This document shows, piece by piece, positions 1 through 5,786 of a stretch of 8,558 bases of DNA. The stretch is from contig JAWXUS010000043.1 in NCBI GenBank assembly GCA_044426235.1, positions 1 through 8,558 on the forward strand, in the 5' to 3' direction. Both the position numbers and the translations under genes were made by a program. Source of the DNA: JAGHEK01 sp044426235. GTDB taxonomy: Bacteria; Bacillota; Clostridia; Peptostreptococcales; Peptostreptococcaceae. Position 1 is the first letter of the stretch, and each line of letters opens with the position of its first letter. The notes under the pieces were generated by a model. The model did no database searches, was not told where the DNA came from, and saw only the letters and a list, made by a program, of their open reading frames with translations.

Positions 1-10
1 CCTTTTTCCT

Positions 11-19
11 ATTATAACA
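11..19 (-). promoter_or_regulatory. Extended -10 promoter for a gene beyond the left edge
   Basis: Read on the minus strand, this is TG-T-TATAAT, a perfect extended -10 element. It is followed at once by AGGAAAAAGG, which could be a ribosome binding site at the very edge. The arrangement, with the -10 box almost touching the ribosome binding site, matches the other promoters in this window. It suggests a minus-strand gene starting just outside. No convincing -35 box is seen. This is inference from motif alone in AT-rich DNA. Confidence 0.4.
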
Positions 20-67
20 TAATATAAATAACATTTGATTATATACCCAAAAAAAATATTTTATACT

Positions 68-95
68 AAAAAGCCGTTTCCAAAATAGAAACGGC
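68..95 (-). terminator. Rho-independent terminator of the prsA-like gene
   Basis: An 8-bp perfect stem, GCCGTTTC (73-80) paired with GAAACGGC (88-95), has a 7-base loop. On the minus strand it is followed by a run of five T (68-72). It begins 8 bases after the stop codon of the minus-strand foldase gene. It is one of the few GC-containing stems in the region. It separates this gene from whatever lies to the left. Confidence 0.85.
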
Positions 96-103
96 AATCA
101 ATT

Positions 104-1087
104 CTACACTCCATATTTTTCAGATAAATCATTTAGTAACTTGCTTTGTTTTTCATAGCTTAAAGTATATATTAAATCTTCTTTTACAGTATCAAATTCG
201 TGATAAGTTTCATCTGTTTTTTTAATTATATGATACCCAAAATCAGTTTCAACTATATCACTTATATCTCCAACTTCCATATTAAAAACTGCATCTTCAA
301 ATTCCACAACCATTTGGCCTTCTGAGAAATATCCTAAATCTCCACCATATGCACCTGAAATATCATCTGAATATTCACTTGCAAGATATGAAAAATCTAC
401 TCCTGCATTTGCCTGCTTTAATATATCATTTGCTTTATCTAATCTTTCTTGTTGTTCCTCTTCACTTAATTCTCCACTTTCACTACAAGTATGTTCACCA
501 TCTTCACACTCATTTGAAATTAATATATGCGATGCTTGTACTATAAAAAATTCTTCTTTATTAGCATCGTAGTATTCGCTAGCCTCATCTTCAGTAATAT
601 TTGATGCCTCACCAATATAAATTGTTGATAACATTTCTTTTTCAAGAGAATTTAATATGTCCGTTTTAGATATTTTAATGTCTTTTAATATATTATCTTC
701 TGTAATATTAAATGTTTGCTCTATACTTGACATTAAAATTTCATATTCTAAATTTAAATCTTCATCATTAATTTCAATACCTTCTGATTTCGCCTCTAAA
801 GATAACATCTCTGTTGTCGTTATGTAATCCATAAAACTACTTTCATATGCAAATATTTCATCATCAGACATCTCATCTTTCCTATTTATATAAAATAAGA
901 CTTCCATTCTGTCTTTTATTTCTTTTTCTTTTATGTCAACATCTCCAACTGTGGCTATAACTTTGTTTGTGCTATAGCTTTTTGACGTCATAGGTAGAGT
1001 TCTACCAACCTCTTTTCCGTATAAATATCCCCCACAAAAAAGAGTAACACCTATTATTGATGTTATTGCTAAGTTTTTTTTATTCAT
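104..1087 (-). CDS. prsA: PrsA/SurA-like peptidyl-prolyl cis-trans isomerase (parvulin), membrane-anchored foldase
   Basis: This 327-residue protein has MNKK followed by a hydrophobic stretch (about residues 6-23), which acts as a signal or signal anchor. Cys18 sits in TLFC-GG, a poor lipobox because of Phe at -1, so lipidation is uncertain. A SurA-N-like chaperone region covers about 42-165. The parvulin domain (about 180-292) shows ASHILI (185-190), GGDLGYF (248-254) and FGYHIIKK (283-290), all typical of PrsA. The family folds secreted proteins after Sec export, outside the membrane. An acidic insert after ASHILI carries Cys194 and Cys201 with His199, which is absent from Bacillus subtilis PrsA as I recall it. 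The start is supported by GGTG 5 bases upstream and by a -10 box at 1117-1122. It is a single-gene unit with its own terminator. A link to the flagellar genes is not shown. The family is certain; the name prsA rather than another parvulin is less so. Confidence 0.88.
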   Translation of the reverse strand: MNKKNLAITSIIGVTLFCGGYLYGKEVGRTLPMTSKSYSTNKVIATVGDVDIKEKEIKDRMEVLFYINRKDEMSDDEIFAYESSFMDYITTTEMLSLEAKSEGIEINDEDLNLEYEILMSSIEQTFNITEDNILKDIKISKTDILNSLEKEMLSTIYIGEASNITEDEASEYYDANKEEFFIVQASHILISNECEDGEHTCSESGELSEEEQQERLDKANDILKQANAGVDFSYLASEYSDDISGAYGGDLGYFSEGQMVVEFEDAVFNMEVGDISDIVETDFGYHIIKKTDETYHEFDTVKEDLIYTLSYEKQSKLLNDLSEKYGV

Positions 1088-1116
1088 ATTTTCACCAACT
1101 TTTACTTTTTTATTTA

Positions 1117-1124
1117 ATTATACA
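1117..1124 (-). promoter_or_regulatory. -10 region of the prsA-like gene
   Basis: On the minus strand this reads TGTATAAT, with a perfect TATAAT at 1122-1117. The predicted transcription start is near 1110, giving a leader of about 22 bases. The 15 bases ending at this box (AAAATAGTGTATAAT) are identical to those at the promoter of the CDP-glycerol transferase gene at 4629. No good -35 box is found. The spacer contains the palindrome CTATTT-T-AAATAG (1125-1137). Confidence 0.55.
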
Positions 1125-1150
1125 CTATTTTAAATAGAGTTTGGTGAATA

Positions 1151-1185
1151 TGAATTAAATATCTTGTGAATTAAATATGAATTAA
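1151..1185. repeat. Short direct repeats in the divergent prsA/tagD intergenic region
   Basis: TGAATTAAATAT occurs at 1151-1162 and again at 1167-1178, a 16-base offset, with a partial third copy, TGAATTAA, at 1178-1185. The repeats lie between the two divergent promoters, upstream of both -10 boxes. They could be binding sites for a regulator, or simply low-complexity AT-rich sequence. Nothing else is seen in this 211-base gap apart from the promoters. Confidence 0.4.
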
Positions 1186-1226
1186 CATTCTTATCAACTT
1201 TAATAATATTCTTTTACGATGTTTTA

Positions 1227-1240
1227 TGATATTATATACT
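1227..1240 (+). promoter_or_regulatory. Probable promoter of the tagD-like gene
   Basis: TG-A-TATTAT (1227-1235) is an extended -10 element. It overlaps an alternative -10, TATACT (1235-1240), which has a TTTTAC/TTTACG -35-like hexamer at about 1212-1218. Either choice leaves a leader of about 50-57 bases, longer than the other leaders in the window. The gene start is marked by GGGGAGG (1284-1290), 8 bases before the ATG. Confidence 0.5.
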
Positions 1241-1298
1241 TAAAAGTACAATATTACTATGTTTAATTTCATCAATATAATATGGGGAGGTAATTATT

Positions 1299-1715
1299 AT
1301 GATTATAGGTTATACAAGTGGTGTTTTTGATTTATTTCACATAGGTCATTTAAATTTATTAAAGAATGCAAAGAGTATGTGTGATAAATTAATAGTTGGT
1401 GTTACAGTTGATGAACTAGTTCAATATAAAGGAAAAAAATCTGTAATACCATTTGAAGAAAGATTAGAAATTGTTAGAAATATAAAATGTGTAGATGCAG
1501 TTGTTCCACAAGAAAATATGGACAAGCTAACTATGTGCAAAAAACTAAAAGTAAATGTATTGTTTGTTGGAGATGATTGGTACGATACAGATAAATGGAA
1601 AGCTTATGAAAAAGAACTCAAAGATCAAAATATATATGTTATGTATTTCCCATATACCAAGGGTGTATCTTCAACTAAAATAACAACTTCTATAAATAAA
1701 GAAAATACAAAGTAA
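1299..1715 (+). CDS. tagD: Glycerol-3-phosphate cytidylyltransferase (TagD-like)
   Basis: This 138-residue cytoplasmic nucleotidyltransferase belongs to the HxGH superfamily. Family members of this type make CDP-glycerol and pyrophosphate from CTP and sn-glycerol 3-phosphate. Visible motifs are GVFDLFHIGH (8-17) with the HxGH signature at 14-17, the R-containing helix EERLEIVR (53-60), GDDW (91-94), and YTKGVSSTK (119-127), which matches the C-terminal RTEGISTTK-type signature of TagD. Its length is close to the usual 129-132 residues, so it is complete. The start is fixed by GGGGAGG at 8 bases spacing. It is a lone transcription unit converging on the CDP-glycerol transferase gene, its probable consumer. 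No wall teichoic acid genes are nearby, so a role in glycan decoration is inferred. A related substrate (another phospho-alcohol) cannot be excluded from sequence alone. Confidence 0.85.
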   Translation: MIIGYTSGVFDLFHIGHLNLLKNAKSMCDKLIVGVTVDELVQYKGKKSVIPFEERLEIVRNIKCVDAVVPQENMDKLTMCKKLKVNVLFVGDDWYDTDKWKAYEKELKDQNIYVMYFPYTKGVSSTKITTSINKENTK

Positions 1716-1743
1716 TGTAATTATATACATTACTTTGTATTTT
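1702..1743. terminator. Bidirectional terminator between tagD-like and CDP-glycerol transferase genes
   Basis: An 18-bp perfect inverted repeat (1702-1719 with 1726-1743) encloses a 6-base loop. Poly-T follows on the plus strand (to 1746) and a T-rich tract on the minus strand. The left arm contains the stop codon of the tagD-like gene (1713-1715). The right arm ends one base before the stop codon of the converging gene. One hairpin therefore serves both genes. Confidence 0.85.
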
Positions 1744-1744
1744 T

Positions 1745-4600
1745 TTAATTGTATGTAAAAATAGAATCTATAAAATCCCATACTCTTTTACTATTTTTAT
1801 TATCTATATTTTTATAAAATACCTCTCTTAACTGTTCTCTTTTTTGTCTGTATTCATCTTTTTCAAATGTATCTAAAAGTGCTTGTTCTAATTTTTTCTG
1901 AGTTTGAACTTTATATCCTGCAGTCCAAAAATCATAAGGTTCAAGTGCTATACCTCTATTATTTCTATATTCTTCTATATCACCATTAGTAAATATACAT
2001 GGTTTATTCATGAATATAAAATCAGAATATATTGTAGAATAATCAGTTATTAATAGATCTGCTCCATTTAATAATTCATATAGATCAAAATTCATATTTT
2101 CCAAATCACTATTAAATATAAATAGTATATTTTTTGAATTAAACTGTTGTGCTTTTAAAGTTCTTTCTTCTGCATGATGTGCTTTCATTATACAAATCAT
2201 ATTATTAATCTCTAAAAATTTATCAAAACTTTCATAATCAAAATCTTCTACTTTTATAAAATTAGTTAAATCACCATCTCCATTTTTAACTCCACTGTTT
2301 TCATGTATATGGAAAGTAGGCATATTAAAAATAATTTTCTTATCTTCAAAACTCCTATTAAATATTTTTTCTATATTTTTCCTTCCATTAGCATTTATTA
2401 AATAATCACTTCTTGGACTTCCAGATATCAAGAATTTATCTTCTGATAAATGAAGAAATGCTGCTCTAAGTAGCATATCCATATTAGACACAACACATAA
2501 CTTATCTAAATTTTGTATTGATGCTTTATTATAAGAAAAGCCTTTATATATCTTTTCCATATTACCACATGCTTTTATTGGCATTATTCCATGACCTAAA
2601 TCTAAATTATACATATTATTAGCTTCTGGGTAATCTAAAAATGTACGATGACCAGAAACAGTCATTTTAGATATAAGAGGAACTATTATATTTTGATCTA
2701 TACTATACACATCTCGTCCATTTATAATATTTATATTATACTTTGAAACATATTCATCCGGTACAAATCTAGAAAGCGCACTAACATTAGAGTCTGCATT
2801 ATTGAATATATTCATAGTTATAGTTTTGCTATCATTTCCTTCTCTAATATAACCAAGAATAAGGGTATCAATATGAACGTATTTTACAATATCCGAATCA
2901 TTCGCTATAACTATACAACGGTTTATTCCTTTTCTAGCTAGATATTTAACATCACTAACATAATTCTTAGTTTGTATAACTAAAATAGCATCATTATTAC
3001 AATCTAGTAAATATTCATCTAAAAGTATTATCTGTCCATTTCTTATTAATTTATCATCTTTATAATAAATATATTTATTTGAATTTATAATTTCTTCAAT
3101 ATTAACTTCTGAAACTTTTAATCTATTGACTAAAATATTATTTATACCTTCAACTGTAAAGTTATTATTTATTTCACTTAATAATTCAGTATAAATATTT
3201 TTTTCTTCTATATTTTCTAATTTATCGTAACAGTTAATTAAACTTTCAACTGAATAAGTATTTAAACAATCTATATTTATAGATTCTTCATAATTCATAA
3301 TTGCTGTTTCATAATCTTCTATTACAAAACATAAATCTCCTCTGAGTGCCCAATACATAGAATTACTTTTTAACAATTCTTGATTATTTGAGATTATTTC
3401 ATATGCTTTATTAACATCTTCACCTAAATTTAACTTTATTTCTTTTAATAAGTTAATCATTTTTTCTCCATATATACTTTCATTAATTATTTTTGTAGCC
3501 TTAATACACCCTTTTTCACCCAAATGATAAAAATCTTTATAATCTTCATCATTAAAATTATAGCTATTATCATTCATATCAATAAGATTAAATTTATAAT
3601 TTGATTCTAGTTTTTCAATATTTCTATAAAAACTTCTCTTAAATTCTTCATCTAAATTAGATCTATAGTAGTCACTAGTCGGAAATACTACTATATAAAT
3701 ATTGATATTATTCTCAGTTAATAATTGTAAAAATTTATTTAAAATATTAGAATTTTCTTCATTAGTGTGTGTAAATTTCTTTAAATTATTATGTATACTA
3801 GATCTATTAAATCCACCACTTAACTTTTCATTTATTGATAAATCCCTCAAACTCCTTAAGCCTAATTGACATACATCTCTATTTCTAAAATCATTTATAT
3901 AACTTTTACCATGACTAATATACATTTTATTAATAAAATAATTTAATATATTATCTAAATAAAATATATTTTCCATAAATTTATCTTCTATAAAATCATA
4001 TAGCCTATAATTATTACTGCTTTCAATTTTTTCAGAATTATGATAATCATTTAAAAGTGGTCCATAAATATTTCTAATCATATTTTTTGAATAATCGTTC
4101 TTGCCTCTAGATAAATCATAGTATGTTATAAAATAACCCGTTCCTATTATACAATTTTTAATACTCTTGTTATGCTTTAATAGTTCTTTAGTAAGCTTAT
4201 AAGAGTAGTATAAATCTTGACTATTCATAGATAAATTATATGATTTATTGGATAAAAAGTTCTTATCAATCCCCTTTAACGGATATGAATTTCCAGTAAT
4301 TAAATTTTCAAAAGAATCATTCTCTGCATATTTTAATTCATTCTTCAAGAAATGATAATCATAGTCTTTATAATATATTTTACTAGATAAACTCTCCAAA
4401 TCATTGTATATATCATCATATAAATAGACTTTATCAAATAAATTTATATTTTTAATTTCTAAATTATTATCTGTAATTAAAACATTATACCCTTCTTTTA
4501 ACTCGTAGTTATCTTTGTCTAAAATAGTATATTCATATTTTAAATACTCACACAACTCTTTATACTCAGATAAATAGATATTTATCTTTTTATTCTCCAT
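1745..4600 (-). CDS. Three-part protein: SGNH-hydrolase-like domain, TPR linker, CDP-glycerol glycerophosphotransferase (TagB/TagF family)
   Basis: This protein has 951 residues when started at 4600. There is no signal peptide or membrane segment, so it is probably cytoplasmic. Residues 1-90 are of unknown fold. The SGNH-like part (about 95-380) has GNSY with candidate nucleophile Ser105, then NLS..SQDLYYS (122-133), and block V, DFYH (Asp356, His359), resembling esterases and O-acyltransferases. One or two TPR-like helical pairs lie at about 400-470. A short alpha/beta linker (about 535-585) follows. The C-terminal part (about 645-945) carries the glycerophosphotransferase motifs: LGHG with His670, GSPRSDY (727-733), MPTFH (760-764), KAHH (806-809) and ITDYSTIYSDF (851-861), then NKP (865-867). 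That domain transfers glycerol-phosphate from CDP-glycerol. An in-frame ATG at 4621 lacks a ribosome binding site and falls at the predicted transcript start, so I prefer 4600. The acceptor is inferred to be the flagellin glycan, from gene context. Confidence 0.88.
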   Translation of the reverse strand: MENKKINIYLSEYKELCEYLKYEYTILDKDNYELKEGYNVLITDNNLEIKNINLFDKVYLYDDIYNDLESLSSKIYYKDYDYHFLKNELKYAENDSFENLITGNSYPLKGIDKNFLSNKSYNLSMNSQDLYYSYKLTKELLKHNKSIKNCIIGTGYFITYYDLSRGKNDYSKNMIRNIYGPLLNDYHNSEKIESSNNYRLYDFIEDKFMENIFYLDNILNYFINKMYISHGKSYINDFRNRDVCQLGLRSLRDLSINEKLSGGFNRSSIHNNLKKFTHTNEENSNILNKFLQLLTENNINIYIVVFPTSDYYRSNLDEEFKRSFYRNIEKLESNYKFNLIDMNDNSYNFNDEDYKDFYHLGEKGCIKATKIINESIYGEKMINLLKEIKLNLGEDVNKAYEIISNNQELLKSNSMYWALRGDLCFVIEDYETAIMNYEESINIDCLNTYSVESLINCYDKLENIEEKNIYTELLSEINNNFTVEGINNILVNRLKVSEVNIEEIINSNKYIYYKDDKLIRNGQIILLDEYLLDCNNDAILVIQTKNYVSDVKYLARKGINRCIVIANDSDIVKYVHIDTLILGYIREGNDSKTITMNIFNNADSNVSALSRFVPDEYVSKYNINIINGRDVYSIDQNIIVPLISKMTVSGHRTFLDYPEANNMYNLDLGHGIMPIKACGNMEKIYKGFSYNKASIQNLDKLCVVSNMDMLLRAAFLHLSEDKFLISGSPRSDYLINANGRKNIEKIFNRSFEDKKIIFNMPTFHIHENSGVKNGDGDLTNFIKVEDFDYESFDKFLEINNMICIMKAHHAEERTLKAQQFNSKNILFIFNSDLENMNFDLYELLNGADLLITDYSTIYSDFIFMNKPCIFTNGDIEEYRNNRGIALEPYDFWTAGYKVQTQKKLEQALLDTFEKDEYRQKREQLREVFYKNIDNKNSKRVWDFIDSIFTYN

Positions 4601-4607
4601 CTTAACA

Positions 4608-4613
4608 CCCTCC
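4608..4613 (-). promoter_or_regulatory. Ribosome binding site that fixes the start at 4600
   Basis: On the minus strand this is GGAGGG, 7 bases before the ATG at 4600. The upstream in-frame ATG at 4621 has only AT-rich sequence before it, and would place this ribosome binding site inside the coding region. Seven codons should therefore be trimmed from the longest reading frame. Confidence 0.85.
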
Positions 4614-4628
4614 AATTTCATACTAAAT

Positions 4629-4636
4629 ATTATACA
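4629..4636 (-). promoter_or_regulatory. -10 region of the CDP-glycerol transferase gene
   Basis: TGTATAAT on the minus strand contains a perfect TATAAT (4634-4629). The predicted transcription start is near 4622, leaving a leader of about 22 bases to the ATG at 4600. A possible -35, GATACA, lies at 4652-4657 with a 17-base spacer. The box and upstream flank (AAAATAGTGTATAAT) are identical to the prsA-like promoter. Confidence 0.6.
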
Positions 4637-4689
4637 CTATTTTTATTTTTATGTATCTATGTTTATAATAAATATATACAATTATTTTA

Positions 4690-4698
4690 TGATATAAT
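4690..4698 (+). promoter_or_regulatory. Extended -10 promoter of the short glycosyltransferase gene
   Basis: TG-A-TATAAT is a perfect extended -10 element with no clear -35 box. Transcription should start near 4705, essentially at the ribosome binding site AGGAGGA (4707-4713), so the leader is only about 14 bases. It diverges from the promoter at 4629. Confidence 0.65.
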
Positions 4699-4718
4699 AT
4701 ATATATAGGAGGACTATT

Positions 4719-5756
4719 ATGAATAAACTAAGTTTAGTAATGATTGTAAAAAATGAAGATACCGTTTTAGATAGATGCTTATCGTCTTCTAAAGATTATG
4801 TTGATGAAATAATAATAGTTGATACAGGTTCAACAGATAAAACCTTAGAAATCGCAAAAAAATATGATGCTAAAATATTTAATTATGAATGGAGTGATAG
4901 TTTTTCTGATGCTAGAAATTTTGCAATAAGTAAATCTAGTGGCGACTTTAATTTAATTTTAGATGCAGATGAATACATAGTAAAATTTGATAGAAATAAA
5001 ATAAACTCTTTTATGAATAACTATAAAAATCATATTGGTTGTATAAAATTAATAGATTCATTTGAAAAGGACAACTCTATCCAAAAAAACATATCATTTA
5101 TTTCACGATTTGCACCTAAAAATACTTTTTATGAAGGAATTATTCACGAACAACTAGATCCGAATTTAGATAGAATAAAGATCCCTATAGAAATAGAACA
5201 CGATGGGTATTTATATGTTAATAAAAGCGATCGAAATATAAAGCTAATACTTAAAGAACTAGAACAAAATCCTAATAACTCTTATATGAATTATCAAGCT
5301 GCAAAAACTTATTACACAAATAAAGAATACGAAAAAGCATCAGTATATTTCGATAAATATTACTTAAATTCAAATTATAAAAAAGATGCCTTCTACACAG
5401 ATTCAGTTATTTTAAATATTTATAATTCAGTTCACACAAAAGAATTTGATGATATATTAAAAGTTGTTGATGATAATTTAGAAATATTAAATAATAGATG
5501 CGACTTTTATTTTGCTTGTGGAGTTTTATTTACTGAAATGATTGCACACAATCCAAATAAATATGGACATTTTTTAGATAATATTAGAATTTGTTATGAA
5601 AATTCAATAAGAATAGGAGAAGATGATAACTTTGACGGAGTAGTCGGAACCGGTTCATTTTTAAGTTATTATAATCTTTCTATGTACTATAAAATTATGA
5701 ATGATTTAGAAATAGAAAATTATTATTTAAATTTATATAATAAAACAAAAAAGTAG
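4719..5756 (+). CDS. Family 2 glycosyltransferase with C-terminal TPR region (probable flagellin O-glycosyltransferase)
   Basis: This 345-residue protein is cytoplasmic, with no membrane segment. The GT-A domain covers about 1-165: SLVMIVKNE (5-13), the nucleotide-sugar binding VDTGSTD (34-40), WSDSFSDARN (58-67), the metal-binding DxD-type LDADE (81-85) and YEGIIHEQ (138-145). This set is typical of the SunS/CD0240-like group of protein-modifying glycosyltransferases. TPR-like helices follow (about 185-215, then less regular helices to 340), and probably bind the acceptor protein. AGGAGGA lies 5 bases upstream of the ATG. The protein looks like a short paralogue of the longer glycosyltransferase converging on it. 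Attachment of the first sugar to flagellin Ser/Thr is inferred from the neighbouring flagellin gene; the sugar donor is unknown. Confidence 0.87.
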   Translation: MNKLSLVMIVKNEDTVLDRCLSSSKDYVDEIIIVDTGSTDKTLEIAKKYDAKIFNYEWSDSFSDARNFAISKSSGDFNLILDADEYIVKFDRNKINSFMNNYKNHIGCIKLIDSFEKDNSIQKNISFISRFAPKNTFYEGIIHEQLDPNLDRIKIPIEIEHDGYLYVNKSDRNIKLILKELEQNPNNSYMNYQAAKTYYTNKEYEKASVYFDKYYLNSNYKKDAFYTDSVILNIYNSVHTKEFDDILKVVDDNLEILNNRCDFYFACGVLFTEMIAHNPNKYGHFLDNIRICYENSIRIGEDDNFDGVVGTGSFLSYYNLSMYYKIMNDLEIENYYLNLYNKTKK

Positions 5757-5784
5757 GATTTTAAAATTTAAAATCCTACTTTTT
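5748..5784. terminator. Bidirectional terminator between the two glycosyltransferase genes
   Basis: An 18-bp perfect inverted repeat (5748-5765 with 5767-5784) has the core GTAGGATTTTAAA. In RNA the innermost A-U pairs would open to form the loop. It has A-runs on the left arm and T-runs on the right, so it can act in both directions. The stop codon of the short glycosyltransferase (5754-5756) lies in the left arm. The stop codon of the converging gene begins two bases beyond the right arm. Confidence 0.85.
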
Positions 5785-5786
5785 AA

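Noticed and set aside
349..546. Plus-strand open frame of 65 codons inside the foldase gene
   Set aside because: It is antisense to a clear parvulin gene, has low-complexity His/Leu composition and no ribosome binding site; a shadow frame.
1013..1036. Lipoprotein lipobox at Cys18 of the foldase
   Set aside because: The residues before the Cys (Leu-Phe) do not fit the usual small residue at -1, so a confident lipoprotein call is not supported, although a membrane anchor is.
1125..1137. Palindrome CTATTT-T-AAATAG as an operator for the foldase gene
   Set aside because: Short AT-only palindromes are expected by chance in DNA of this composition; no second copy was found at another promoter.
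4601..4621. Upstream ATG at 4621 as start of the CDP-glycerol transferase gene
   Set aside because: It has no ribosome binding site and sits at the predicted transcription start, while the ATG at 4600 has GGAGGG 7 bases upstream.
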